64,000 nt of DNA. Origin: Isoetes taiwanensis. Its lineage: Eukaryota; Streptophyta; Lycopodiopsida; Isoetales; Isoetaceae. The notes below the pieces were generated by a model. The model ran no database searches, was not told the origin of the DNA, and saw only the letters and a list, made by a program, of their open reading frames with translations. Position numbers and translations under genes: made by a program. Where the stretch lies: the NCBI GenBank assembly GCA_021234155.1, contig JAJEKV010000041.1:7262917-7326916 (forward strand), in the 5' to 3' direction. Shown one piece after another: positions 11,185 through 23,923 of this stretch. The first letter of the stretch is position 1; each line of letters opens with the position of its first letter.

Positions 11185-12316
11185 GATATAGAGAAGCAAT
11201 ACCCGGATTCGACGGCCGAGTCATCTCTGACCTAGTCGACGCCGACTTGCCAGGTGCTTATCTAAGTTGTGTGTCTTAGTATAGCTCTAGTAAGGCATAT
11301 GCATTCGTGCTAGTAGAGTGCATATGCCAAAGTCTTGGAAGTGTAGGTGATGATGAGATACGCTCTAAAGGCATTCTCTAGGCCAACACGCACCAAGGGT
11401 GCGCATGACCAGGAAGGTCATGTGTGAGAAGAAGAAGAAGAAGAAGAAGAAGAAGAAGAAGAAGAAGAAGAAGAAGAAGAAGAAGAAGAAGAAGAAGAAG
11501 AAGAAGAAGAAGAAGAAGAAGAAGAAGAAGAAGAAGAAGAAGAAGAAGAAGAAGAAGAAGAAGAAGAAGAGATTTTACCGTCACGCCACAAGGCAGCGTC
11601 CTATCGGACATGTGAGGAACAAAGGCATGGTGGGCGATGATGAGACATCTTTCGGATGATCGCTATGCCACGATGCGGGGCACGCGCACCTGACCATAGG
11701 GGGGTCATGGTGAGGTATAAGTGATCATGCGCGATGATGGGATCGTGAGACGTTCCCTAGCTTAAAACCCTCAGGGGCATGAGGCACTGTGGGTGTACTT
11801 GATCAAGGGGATCGTGTACAAGGTAGCACTTGATCATGGGCAATGATAGGATCATCTTAAATGGTCCTTAAGCTCAAATCCTTATGGGGCCATGATCGAG
11901 TGTAAGGTAATAGGGTAACCTAACCTTGAGCTCGTAGTTCGGCGCAAGGAGGTAATTAGGGGGGTGGTCCCCTAAAACCACAAACTTATTAATTAAACTA
12001 ACGTAATGTGCTACTCGTGCAGGCCAGTGATAGGGGAGCATTAAGGAGGAGCGCATTACGTGGAGATGGAGAGCCATGATTTAGACTTAAATTATGAACC
12101 CTAATAACTTTTGTGATAATATTTTGAGTTATTACAATGAGTAACCTTGTCAAGGCTATATAATTTTGTATAGGTACAAATATAGCCTATGTCACATGTT
12201 AATTGCTTAATAGGAAGTTGATCATTTCACTAAAATCAAAGTAGTATGTGTAGGTTGTTTTGCAGGTCTAGAATAGATTCGTCACCTTAGCGTAATGCTG
12301 AGGACAGCATTATCCT
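11185..12316 (+). other. Non-coding 3' part of the chromovirus
   Basis: This 1.1-kb stretch between the chromodomain stop and the polypurine tract has no domain. It contains the GAA microsatellite and several short repeats of the type gatgatgggatcgtga and tgatcatg. It is unusually long for this position in a chromovirus. Confidence 0.4.
11428..11571. repeat. (GAA)48 microsatellite
   Basis: About 144 bases of pure GAA triplets in the 3' non-coding part of the chromovirus. The long Lys, Arg and Leu runs in three reading frames are by-products, not proteins. Confidence 0.98.
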
Positions 12317-12331
12317 AAGGGGGGGAGAATG
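12317..12331 (+). other. Polypurine tract of the chromovirus
   Basis: The purine run aaggggggggagaatg-type string lies directly before TGACG at 12332, as expected for the site that primes plus-strand DNA synthesis. This pairing fixes the LTR start. Confidence 0.8.
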
Positions 12332-13660
12332 TGACGTTCCAGGAAAATATACGCTATAAATACATATATTTCCGGGTCCATCACTATACGTATGTGGTTT
12401 TACTATTGAGTTCTTGGCATGACTATTTCATATGATCCATATCTTAAGATCTTCATATCCTCTTCTATGCAAAAGATCCCATATGCCTCCAAATTCCATG
12501 CCTAGCCTTCATAGTCTATAACAAATTGGCAAAGGAATTTTTCTAGTCAAAACATGTCATTCATACACTATTCACACCTCACACATCCATCATACCACCA
12601 TCATCTTGTAAAAGCAAAAAATTCCACTTAATTTGGCCAACTCCATGATCTAGGGTCAAATTTTCTTTTTAAAAGTCAAAATGGAGAGAGAGAGTGCAAA
12701 AATTTCTAAGGGAATCAAGAAAAGTCAAAGGATCAAATTATTGCCTAAAGTTTGCAATTCTATATGCACTAGCACCAAATTGAACCATATCACCGCTCAA
12801 AAGTTGCCAAATCATCATACACATCATCACCATTGCCATGTCATCACCACACATGTCACCCCTCATTAAAGTCTATTTTCTTCAAAAATTCTCCTAAGCA
12901 AGTTATTTTGACCAATAAGGGGACATGTCATCATGTCGCATCATCACCAATGCCTTCACATCACCACACACGTGTCACACACATCACTTCCATCTCATCA
13001 AAAGTTTTTACTAGAAAAAAGATACTTTGCCAACTTGTTTGACACCTCATCATCTCTCATTGCCATGTCATCCTCATCTTGCCAACTCACCTTGCCTCCT
13101 TGCCACCTCACCATGTTCTTATCCCATATTGAGCCCAAAAGTTAAAGAGTTCATTTTGCAAAAAAGATTCTTCCATGGCATAGGGCATCAAAAAAGATTC
13201 TGTTTGCAAAAAAAGAATTTTCAAGAAAGGGCTCATTTAAATCTCTATTTTTGGTTTCTTGGGAACCGTGACAAACTCTATGAACTAATTTTTTTTCCTA
13301 TCTACCCCCCGACCTAGACTCTTAAGACCGGCCCAATCCCTCAAAGACATGGTGGGCGTGTGGGCAGGGTAGCGGTAATCGAATCCCACGTGGGCATAGC
13401 ACATCAGTTTAATAATCTGCCTGTGCTATCCCTTATATATCCATGTCTTCTTTCTTATAAAATGCCTGTGGCATATATCAAGAGTTTTTCCAAGAACCCT
13501 AAAATTGCTGTCATGCCAAGATCCGGCAATTTAACCAAGATTAACCACTTAATCATTGAGATATGCCTTCGGATCTGCCTGCACTACACCAGGAACTTCA
13601 TAATTCAACTAAAAGACAAGATTCCGTCCCGGATTTGGGATAAGATCTCTTAGATGGTTG
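12332..13660 (+). repeat. 3' LTR of the chromovirus (right end uncertain)
   Basis: It starts TGACGTTCC. An inverted pair (ggaaaatata ... tatatttcc) lies within the first 60 bases. Bases 12800-13120 are a low-complexity catcatcaccac region. A candidate promoter (cttatatatcc) sits near 13431. The small open frames at 12681-13317 follow the low-complexity sequence and are not credible genes. Confidence 0.55.
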
Positions 13661-16020
13661 TTTATCTTTAGGGTTTCCTCCAAACCCGAAAGGATGAGGT
13701 TTTCATCCCGTGGATAAGCTTCTTTCTTCATGTTTCTGTTTATGGAGATGCCACAAAGGCCATTTTGTCCACCTTGTCTCTATAGCTCTAGAAGGAAATA
13801 AGGTGGATGATGCGTGGGGTGACATCTGGTGATGATGTGGCATCTTTTTTTGGTGAAGTAGATAATGAAATGTGAAAATGGCATGTGCACTTCAAATCAC
13901 TAGCAGTTTGGTAGTACTTGGGCTAAGTCTTGCTTTTTCAAACTTTGCTATAGCAAATGTGCACCTTTCTCTCTCTAATTTTGTTTTTAGAGAGAGAACA
14001 TGGTCTAAGACCTTAGAGAAAACCAATTTTGATGGAATTTTTCTGCATTTTTTATGAATGGTGGATGTATGATGAAGTGTGTGAGGTGTTTTGAAATGAG
14101 GAAAATGAGATGTGAGATGGGTGGAATCGTGACAATAGAGCCTAAGAAAATGTGGTTCATGCCAAAAAAACTTGGATTTAGCAAAGTACCATTATAGCTT
14201 GAGGGGTCTTCCAAACTTTGACAAGGGGTCTCAAGCTCTAACGTCAAGTCTTCATGAGTGCACCATTGATCCAAAGCTCTTCTTGTGATGCTTCAAGATC
14301 TGTGGTGTATTGGCTCATGCACACATTTCTCTCAAGTCAAATGTTAGTTATGAGTATGATACATGCACATGGCTCTTCTATGCTGCTAAAATGTGGCAAC
14401 ATTCATTCTTTATCCATTCTCACGTTTGTTTTTCTTCTTCTTTTTTCCTTTATCCATATTTGTTTCCATGCTTCTTTTTTCTTTCGCAAAATCTGCCACA
14501 CCAATCGAATGATGCTGGGTAGTTAAAAAATCCCCACATCAATAACCCATCAAATATGTTTGTAAGATGCAAATATGCCAAAACCCACTCTTTGGCTAAC
14601 AAATTGCCCCCTTAATAGGGACAATATAAAAAGCAAGACGAGATTGTCAATTGTTTTCAAATATCCAGTTCAATATAAAGGAATTTGCCATGATATGTCA
14701 ATTTAAGATGTTGATGCCATTTGCCTACAAAAAGATTATGTCTAAACGTGAAAGAGCTTTATATTGGAACTTCCATCTATACTAAGAACTGAATAAAAGG
14801 CTGTAGATAAATAGAACTACATCCATGCTTTAAACCAGTCATCCTGGAAAGATATCAAGATCGAAGGGGGTTAAGCACCCCTGTAACCAAGAGACACTTA
14901 GATAAAGACCAAGGCAGGATTATTGCAATACCAAAGCAGGATTATTGCATCCAAAGCTTGAACTAATAGCTCCATCATTGCTGTTAACACCCACAACTCA
15001 ACTACTGAAGCTGAAGTCTGACTCTAAAGCAAAAAATGTTTATCAAGCACTTTGTCGATTCAATGCTGCAATCAACGCTCCATCCAGATCGACATAGCCT
15101 GCTCTAACTGCTTACGTTTGATATGCACATAACCAAAGAGATGGCAACACTGACCCCATCGTTGGGGCGGTGAAAATTAAATACAGCCTGGAACACACGA
15201 TCAAACACCATATGTTGGAATTATCACGATAATCTTCCCCGGATTATCAAGATGTTGGAATTATCACGATAATCTTCCCCGGATTATCAAGATAAACTCT
15301 CTGCAAGAATTCGTTCAGATTATAACCCTTATAAGCTCCAAGTGTACAATGAACAACAAAGCAGTTGAACATCTAACATGCAATGACATGCAAGACATGA
15401 CAAATAATAATTGAGCACCGAATATCAAAGGTAGTTCTAATGATGAAGTGTGAAGATTTCTATTGCCCTTAAGCATATAAGCAGGCTAAAACAAACATCT
15501 ACATGAAGCAAAGCATACTGCAAAAATATTAAACTTATGCTTAAGTGTAGGAAAGAGAGATCATCTCAGCTTTGCCTTAAAACTTCACCATCAGTTATAG
15601 CTTAATAGACCATCAAGACTAGAAGAATTCTGTGGCCTATGCACACGTTCAAAGTTATAAATAATGTCATTCAATGCACCCCATCTAGAAAGTTCTCCAT
15701 ATCCTCTTTGAATTGCAAATTCTTGATTGCCATCTCTCCTGGTAAACCTCTAGTACAAAGTTTGCAACAACATTAGCTACTAGCCTGAAGAATGTTTTGG
15801 CATGCAGGATACCGTGCCTCCCCCTTCTACACAAGCTTTTACTGTCTCAAATAAGACGATGAGAACTTAGTCTCATCCTGCAGATGAATGCCCATTCATA
15901 CTTTACAATATTTTACATCTTATTCTTAAAATAATACAAAATTCCTCAAATGTAACTTTTGAAGTATCACTGTCCACATAATCTAGAGCTAACCATAAAG
16001 GAGTAATAACTGTGGTTCTA
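13661..16020. other. Region between chromovirus LTR and LPA1, no gene recognised
   Basis: The first part may still belong to the chromovirus LTR or to an old relative of the downstream family, since gaggggtcttccaaactttg near 14199 echoes strings in elements A-D. From about 14530 to 16020 the DNA is the downstream flank and 3' UTR of LPA1. A 40-bp tandem duplication lies at 15212-15291. Confidence 0.35.
15212..15291. repeat. 40-bp tandem duplication
   Basis: Two nearly exact copies begin with atgttggaattatcacg at 15212 and 15252. The duplication lies outside coding sequence, downstream of LPA1. Confidence 0.85.
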
Positions 16021-19000
16021 TTATTTCTCAATCCTACTTACAAAAGAATCCAACGGTGGAAGCTCTTTCACTAAGTCTTGCCAATCAGGCAATCCCTGCA
16101 AAATAGCATTTTAATTATTTTAATCAGGACTTATTGGGGGAAAAAGAAAATGCATAAACTACAAATAAGGCATAGTTGTTGATCCAGAATGTGTACAACT
16201 TATCCTAGATTTCTTGAATGCTTCCCACGCATCCTGATCTTTTGAAGGCCGGAGCTAAAACTCTGCCTTATAAATGTGCAGCTAACCAATTTGCTTGTGC
16301 AGTTAGACCTGAGTCTCATTAATGGACTCTTACAGGTGTTTATAAATGTTCCTAGAATATGCTCCATCGCAATTAAGACTAAATATTTTACATTTAACCT
16401 GTCCCCACTGTTTGGCAAGAGCTGGTGCAATAATCATGTTTGGCAATGTGGACTAATCACCACGCCAATGGGCATCCTGTGGAAGGATAATCTCATTTTG
16501 TGCAAGCATCCCAGAACATAATTGCGATAGCTGTCTTCATTAGCTTTTAAGTAGGTCCTCATGCCTGACCTTCCCAGAGCAATGTGAAGAGTTTGCAACA
16601 GTACATGAATTGAGGAACGATTTGATAACATCTTTAACAAACCAATGAACATCTGTGATCACCATTTCTGAGTATACAATCCCTTCAAAATAAATTACTT
16701 CACCCATATCATGAAGATGCACAAGCCCATCCTTGACATTCTGGACTATTCCATTCCTAATGTCATCATTCTCTACATCATTCATTATTGCATTGTTTCC
16801 AATCATGCAATGATTATAAATATATTATCATTACCCGACCAGACTTCCGAACACGCCCATCGAGACGGAGCACTACATACACTTCTTCACCTGGTGCTAA
16901 TCCTTCAGATTCTTGTTGCTCATAGATCCACCTGCAAAAGTCAAATTGTTTTATGAGTCATTTCATACATAAATTTGGCATTTTCTAAATGTTTCGTGCT
17001 GCCATTCAAAATTTCCTTTTTAGATGGGTCAAGTTTCCTTTTACAAAATTTGCCCAGCCATCATTCAGAAATTTCATTCAAGATGGGTACAAAATTGCCT
17101 AAGGTCTTGGTTGTCAAACACTAGGATCTCACCTGCTATTGTGTGAAGAATTTTCTGCTATCGCCTATACTTTTGATAACCGGAGGTCAGGTTTAAAGCT
17201 CATCACTATGTCATTTGATCACTCTTGGAGGAATAGCTCAAAAGACGAAGTGTATAATAAGCTTGCGCACTTAAACATAGCACAAAAGGATGTTTTTGTT
17301 GGAGGAATAGTCCATATGAAAAGATGTTTGCTGAAGCTCTTGCTGAGCGAAGAAGCCAATGAATAGTCCATACAAAATAATGCTAGCCGTAGCTCTTGGT
17401 AGGGGATATATTTGGTTAGTGTCTAGAAGTCCTTTTTGTTGATGTAATTTACTTCCATTACAAGTTTGCAATTACAAGTTTGTTATTACAAAAATTTACC
17501 ACTTGGGAGAGGGTATTAACACTGCAGTGTATGTTTTGAACATGTAGCTGTGAAAGGAAAATATTGTCCTAGGTCTTTTGGGGATCTTGCACACTGCATG
17601 TTGGATGTGCAACACGTTTCCATCCTTTAAAGAGCATCTGTTTAAGCTAGGCTACAAGTTAAGAAATTCTGTTTTGTGACAATGCTCCTGAAACCTCATA
17701 TGTATATGTTCTATAATGTAATAAGGAGTAATGGGCAGGCTTCCTTTAAAATTCTTTAATCGCCAAAAGCCAAGATGATGACTTCTCATGTGGAGGATAG
17801 ATTGCAGGAAAATCAGTAAAGCAGTAAGACAGCCTGCTATTCAGAGTTTCTCGCAAAAACTATTGACATGTTTGAACCAGTATGCCACTCATGTTGGTTT
17901 GGATGCAGACCGAGAATGAATCGGGAAGGAAGCCATTGAATGTGAATGGGCATGGGCTGCCAATGCAAGAAAAGTGTGCATTTTTTCGTGGCTTAGCCTT
18001 ATCATAATCTTAAGAGTTTCCCAGATGTCCCAGAACGGCCGATTCTCCTATGCATGCAGGGGTTTACTGAAGATTGTTTTACCTAATTTATATAGTCGTA
18101 ACATTGACTAGATAATCTCCTAATGTGTATAAATATCAGGCAAATCTAAAATCACAGTAAAATAAGCATCATCTCGATTAGTTAAGATGTTTTTTGAAGG
18201 CACCATAAAGAATGAAATTAGGGACAGGTTGGGCGCAGTAAGAAGATTTAATATATTGTAATCTTTCTCTAATCTCTCCTGGGCAGTGCACTTAATGGTT
18301 GTCGCACAAAGATATATATCTACAAATACATGTACCTTTCCCATTCTACTTGTGAAACAGCTTCAGCCTGAAAACGTCTCTCAGCTTCAATGATTGCTTT
18401 TGAAGCCACATCTTGGGCCCGTTTCTCAAAGTCCACCTGGGGAAATACAAGTAAATTCTTCTCGTTATATGCAATGCTTTCTCAGCATTGAAATTGAAGA
18501 ACTAAATATTTTGCCATCTATATGGCACTAATGCACTAAACAGGCATTATAATACAAATCACCAAATATCTTCCTTCAATGGTTACAGAATAAAAAATGA
18601 TGACAAGCAAGCACCTATTATATCATATATAGTGTTCGCATTTGGTTTCATAGAAGCATACAGTCTCCCGCAGAAATCAATAAAGCATTTTCTTCTTCAT
18701 TTATTTCAGAAATCACTTATAATAATTCTAATAATAATCATCAAGACTGTATAATCATCATTAATGAAAGAGATCAAAGGCATACTTCAGTAACAGAAGC
18801 CAATTTCCTTGAATTTGCAAAACCTCTCTTACGTGGAGGCTCTTCCTTTTTATCAGTCCAATATATCGGAACTAAGATCACTCCTCTCTTAAGGAGTTCT
18901 CGGCGGTACTTTTCAGCCTTTTGTAAACATTTTAGGACTGCTTCTTGCTTCCCTGCAAGAATGACCTGCAGACCAAGAATACGTCTGATATGAGAGAAAA

Positions 19001-20618
19001 CATGTGAGGTCATACATTTCTTATCCAAAAACACTTCCTTGCTTCTCTCTTTATGCTGTAACGATAAAACTGTTACACTTGAAAGCTTTCAACCTGTTAC
19101 AAAGAAATAAATAAATATGCTGATAATATGTATATTCTTGAACATAGAAAGAAAGCAATGCCTGTTGCTTCTTTAATTCTCTTATTCCCAATGGCCACCT
19201 TGTTTATACTACAAGCCGAAGGATTATAGAGGTACAAACCCACTAACGATAAAAGACCCAAACGTAGGATAGTGTGGCACATGTGGAGAACTTACAGGTC
19301 TTTTGATGGCACGCAATTGCACAAGCTCCACAATGCCATTGCTAGAAATTCGTACCGGTAAACGAGAGAGTGTTTCGTCTCTTGTAATTCTGGATATTTG
19401 TTCCTCCTCCTTCTTCGTGTCCCATAAATATAGTGCAACAAAAATAACCATACCTGACATGAAAAGCTCGCACATGCAAAGCATGTAAGTTCTACATATG
19501 CCTGGTTTCAAACAATGGATTATGCATGAAGGAGAAGAAAGGAAGGTTTTATTAGCATCTACAAGAAATCATTACAGTCTATGTGACATCAATTCTTTGT
19601 CATCTAGGAGCATCTTTCTAGCTTTAAAATGCTAGGCAAAGCTAGCAGTAAACACAAATACATTAGAAAACCCTAGTATAGAGTCCTTAGCCATAATAGC
19701 CGAACAACCTTAGGCATTTCAAAGAAAGATCACAGGAGCATGTCTTTTTCAAAATAACGATTAGATCTACTCACAATGAGACTTTATGGAAGATTGCACA
19801 AAAACATTTATTACTGCATTTATCTTGATAACAATTGATCATAATCCCTGCATGGAGGCCTCGATTAGGAACAGGACTGTGGACCATAAAATCCAGTGTC
19901 AAGTAGGACAGCCAGGTAATTTTCACTGCCTCAGGCGGAGGGGAGATTCAGATGGCCTATGATTGCTAGTGAAAGGGAACAATGTAAATTCGTGCATATT
20001 CCAACACTGATCAACGATGAACCAAACGGAAAATTATTGGTCTGAGAAGACAAGAAAATGAAGCTGAAAAATAGGACAGGCTGAGCCACTATTGCTCATT
20101 CATGAAGACCTGAAGCTATCAATAATCGACCAAATGGGAATTGGAAAGCAGATAGGTAATCATTAATTCGGAAAATGAATCTAAAATGTAGAGCAGGATA
20201 GCCACTATTGCTCACTATGAGAGCTGGAAAACATTATTTACTAAGTATGGTCAAGTCAAAGTTATCAGCAGACACTATTCATCCACGAACTATCTAAGCA
20301 GCATCCTCAAAGAAAATGAGAGCATGCACAAGAGAAAAGAGAAGTGCTCCGATCTCAAGGATGTTAATGGTTCCCAAACGAATATAAACTCTCAGTAATA
20401 CAACAAGAAGTCATTTGGGAAAGAGAAGACCAATTGATGCGCAGAAAGGGATCAAGAGCTGATATCATAACTTATCTCAAATAGCTTTATCTTTATGTTG
20501 TTTTGTCTTATTTTAGTTATATCAAATAATGAGGAGGATGATGCCCTCCTAACAGGCCTAAGATGATGTATTTATTTGGTCGCATAGACCCCACGGCTCT
20601 CTAGTAGACATTAATAAA

Positions 20619-20651
<33 letters not shown>

Positions 20652-22435
20652 GACATATGCTGAATGTTTGCAGAACTTTTAAGCTGAACTTGCATGATCT
20701 CGGTGCCATATACATGACGCAGATGGCACAGGCAAACCTACAGACATATCGTACAGTTTTTAGTGCATGGATAATGTCATGTACCTACAAGGTTTTTGTA
20801 ATGAGTATCAGGAGGACATTGGTGCTTCTTAAATGCCTAAACATGCTGGTGTAAAGTGCAAGAATATTTCTGATAATAATTACCTGCAAGGTTTATACCC
20901 AAATTCTTTGAGGTTTCAACTACATCAGGAGCATCTTCGCCACCACGAAGAGCAAGTACAAGTCTAGGAATTGTAAAGACAGTTGCTATTCCAGCTGCCA
21001 TAGTAAAGGCCACGTAAAAGAACTTTCTAATGCCACGAAATGGTGCTTGTACTTCACTGATCAATTTCAAATCTCTTCTAAAACTTTGACCAATATCTTC
21101 ACCTCCCTTGCGTGCCTATAATATATACGAACAGGAATTACCACCACAGGTGAGTATGCACCCACATTGTTCTGTTGAAATATTAGCCACAAGGCAATTC
21201 AGAAGTTTCAATTAGGTATCCATGTCTGAACAATCAACTTAATTCCAAACCTCATCTTGTAGGATCTTGAATTCTGGCGTTGCCCGAAATGGTGCCATAT
21301 CTGGATCATTCAGTACAACACTGAACTTTAGATTATAATCACGTAGGGCGGTCCTCAGAGCCTGTCCTGCTTTCTCTCCTTCTTCCCTAAACATCAACAA
21401 CATAGTTACCTGACATATCAAACTAAGGCAACGAATACAATGTACTGTTTGGACATTGGAAAATTGTTAAGAAGATCGAGAAAGAAATTTTGCAACTTGG
21501 CATTAGCTTACATACAGCTAATAACAAGCCAGAAAGAGTAAATGTCGTGTTTAGGACAAGGTAATGAAGATGACCATTTAACATAGACCATTTTGAAAGC
21601 ATAAATGCGATGGTGAGTCAACCAAAGAAAAGAGACTTTACGAGTATCTACATTGTTGGAAAATGAGAACGGACATTAGCTTATATAAAGATTGTCATGT
21701 AATTTCCTATGATCTAAACATGGATGCTGCAAATTGCAATAGAAATGTTTTTGTAGATGTAACTGTTTCAACGAGGGAGTGTGGCGCAAACTTGCCAACG
21801 AGAACTTGTGCCAACACACTTTGATCACAAACAAGGAGAGATAGGATACTTTATGCCAATTGACTCAGATAACCCATGCTAATCAATCAATTCCAAGATT
21901 ATACAAACAAGTAAGAATTAACTTTACGTGTCATGTGGTTAAATCTGAGTGAATGTATATATTTTTCTAGGGTGCCTGTCACTATAAAGTCAATCAATGG
22001 CTGCTGTACCTGGAAGCATGGCAACATGCTTTGTTATAGTAGGCAGCCAAAGCCACTTCAGCATCTGGGTTCATCGTGAGTGCTGCATCAAATTGAGCCA
22101 ATGCGTCTTTCACCTAGCGTATTCAGTACTACAGAACTTATTATGTTTAGCAGTACATGGAGGAAAACCGAGTCTGAGCTTACTCTGCCTCTAGAAAAGA
22201 GCTCCAGACCAGAATTAACAGCGTCTTTGGCTGTAAAGTTAACTTGGGCATCAGCAGTGTTTCTATCTGAGGCCTCAATAATAAAAATGAGTATTCTTTT
22301 CCTTCTCATTGTATACAGATCTGTCATTCGAGTTCGTTGGCTGTACGAGTCCAAATAAAATGTGGATGAGGTGGTCATACCGAAGGGCAAGAGAGGAGAA
22401 GCACGACGATGGAGAGAAAACGGAAGGGCAGCCAT
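16021..22435 (-). CDS. LPA1: LOW PSII ACCUMULATION 1-like chloroplast TPR protein, 9 exons, 444 aa
   Basis: Exons on the - strand: 22435-22184, 22113-22010, 21386-21251, 21115-20884, 19453-19296, 18965-18786, 18436-18336, 16931-16835 and 16095-16021 (TAA). Phases join into 444 codons, close to the roughly 450 aa of Arabidopsis LPA1 (length from memory). Residues 1-60 are rich in Ser, Thr and Arg, as in a chloroplast transit peptide; the start MAALPF is preferred over two upstream in-frame Met codons for that reason. TPR-like helices follow (GLELFSRGR, ALAQFDAAL, YYNKACCHA, ALRTALRDY), then DPDMAPFRATPEFKILQDE. Two membrane segments follow (FYVAFTMAAGIATVFTIP; MVIFVALYLW), then TRDETLSRLPVRIS and a C-terminal part with RLDGRVRKSGR. 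The family is a thylakoid membrane factor that helps assemble photosystem II around D1. No lesion seen. Confidence 0.88.
20621..20651. repeat. (CTTT)n microsatellite in LPA1 intron 4
   Basis: About eight tetranucleotide units lie in the 1.4-kb intron between exons 4 and 5. It has no effect on the splice sites. Confidence 0.9.
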
Positions 22436-23201
22436 GGATGGCATGTGGATAATGTGATTGCTTTGCAATTTTTTTTGCCTTGTGTCTAATTCCTATTGCT
22501 ATGTCCAAAAAAAACTCCACATAGAAAATGTGCCCAGCGATAAGCACTTGTTGGTCATTATTATGCTGTAAAATTTAGTCTTAGCCTATATGAATTTGTT
22601 AAAAGAAACATATATATGAAATGATGATTTGATAAAGTAAAATTTGAAATGAATACAAGTAATTGTAGCAATTTTATGTCATTGATGACCACATGGATTT
22701 TCATCATAGATTTTACATGCTCTTGTGCAAGAATGACATATCTACTTTTTTTTGGAATTCTTTGACTTTGTGTATCCTTACTTCAACTCTTTGGAGAGTG
22801 TAGCCTCTTTTGGAACCTTGTTGTAGCATGTTGCATATTTGCAACTATGATCAATATTCAACGACAATTGTTGAATATTTCGTGCAGGTCGGTATTGATA
22901 ATATCTAGAATGAATTCATCTAGTTATTGCCCTTTGACAACCACATGTTTCTAGAAAATGACATTTGCAATTGTTAATGCGTATTTATAAATTGTATATT
23001 GACTGTTGGTTAGGTGCTTACTGATGGTGAGTCATTGTTTCATTCAATATCTTCAGAGCTTGATGCTTCTAGACGGGAGTTCATATGTACCTGTGTCATT
23101 TTCATAATCATTCACTAAGAACACTTGTTGATCAATTAAACAATGTTAAGTTGTTGGATAGTAATTTACAACATTTTTTCAATTTTCTAGATAGTACTTA
23201 C
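22436..23201 (-). other. Upstream region of LPA1
   Basis: The presumed promoter and 5' UTR of LPA1 lie here. No TATA box or other element stands out. Only about 770 bases separate the start codon from the first retrotransposon end at 23202. Confidence 0.35.
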
Positions 23202-23346
23202 TGTAACGTTCCTAACCGACATGCCCTTAACCAACTGGGCAAAACCGTCTAGACGTTTATGAGTAGTCGCTTTTACCCATTTATGCTGGTGTCTCGGGAA
23301 CGCGACACCAAGATCCACTTGAGCGGTCTCCCATGGGTCCGTTACA
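23202..23346 (-). repeat. Putative short LTR end of element S
   Basis: The segment starts tgtaacgttcc and ends ccgttaca. On the - strand this is TGTAACG ... CGTTACA. It is preceded on the - strand by a purine-rich string (agtgggagagat, 23347-23358), as expected for a polypurine tract next to a 3' LTR. The inner sequence does not match the other LTR at 23475, so the assignment is tentative. Confidence 0.4.
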
Positions 23347-23460
23347 ATCTCTCCCACTAGAACTATACTCGTCCTCGAGCATCACAAACCAAGTCATGAC
23401 CTACCGTCCAACGGTATTCCGGGTCATACTTGCCCCCATGGAGACTCGAACTCGAGCCCT

Positions 23461-23472
23461 GCTCTGATACCA
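23461..23472 (-). other. Primer-binding site of element S (initiator tRNA-Met type)
   Basis: On the - strand it reads TGGTATCAGAGC, the usual plant LTR-element PBS complementary to the 3' end of initiator tRNA-Met. It is two bases from the LTR end at 23475. It sets the orientation of S as - strand. Confidence 0.8.
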
Positions 23473-23474
23473 AA

Positions 23475-23923
23475 TGTAACGCTCCTAGAGCGTTAAACAC
23501 TTGAAATCAAACAAAAGAGAATAATGGAACTCAGATAATAAATATCTTTCTTTATAAAATTAGGGAATAAGGATTTGTAATCCATAAACTCAGGTTACAA
23601 CTCAAACGATGTAGGAATCTACGCATAACAACATCTCTTCTATCGCTCGTGTTCCCCTCGCTCGACAGTCACGTAGCTACCAAATTAATCTGTAAGAAAT
23701 AAGAAAGAAGTGGTGGGGGTTAGTCCAGGGAAGGACTAAGTGGGTAAACCATTACCTTAACCTAAGGCGAATCTTCTTATAACTTACAGTGATTCAGGGA
23801 TGATCAATCCCTCGCCCGGGTTCACATGTATATCGTTCCGGACACGACTATACGTCCACATACCAATCAATTGGTATGCACGTTGCTTTACCACCCAGCC
23901 CTTCGGCAACGACAAAGGGGCGG
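23475..23923 (-). mobile_element. Element S LTR, first part (interrupted by element A)
   Basis: It begins tgtaacgctcctagag beside the PBS. It continues without coding sequence up to the GGCGG target site of element A (23919-23923) and resumes at 34366. The intact equivalent is at 61244-62204, where the sequence runs through the same point without a break. No protein of S is present. Confidence 0.75.

Larger units (their letters stand above)
9184..13660 (+). mobile_element. 5'-truncated Ty3/gypsy chromovirus with 3' LTR
   Basis: The fragment starts at the very end of the reverse transcriptase (GYYQKFVKDF) and runs through RNase H, integrase, GPY/F and chromodomain. A non-coding stretch, a polypurine tract (12320-12331) and an LTR starting TGACGTTCC at 12332 follow. 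The 5' LTR, gag, protease and most of RT are absent. The right end of the LTR is not fixed, because there is no second LTR in the window to compare; 13660 is only a guess just after the putative promoter region. Confidence 0.75.

Noticed and set aside
11378-11659. Open frames rich in Lys, Arg or Leu
   Set aside because: They are translations of the (GAA)48 microsatellite in different frames and have no other protein features.
12681-13317. His-rich small proteins
   Set aside because: They come from the catcatcaccac low-complexity part of the chromovirus LTR.
14005-14526. Possible genes between the chromovirus and LPA1
   Set aside because: Short overlapping frames on both strands, no domains, repeat-like composition.
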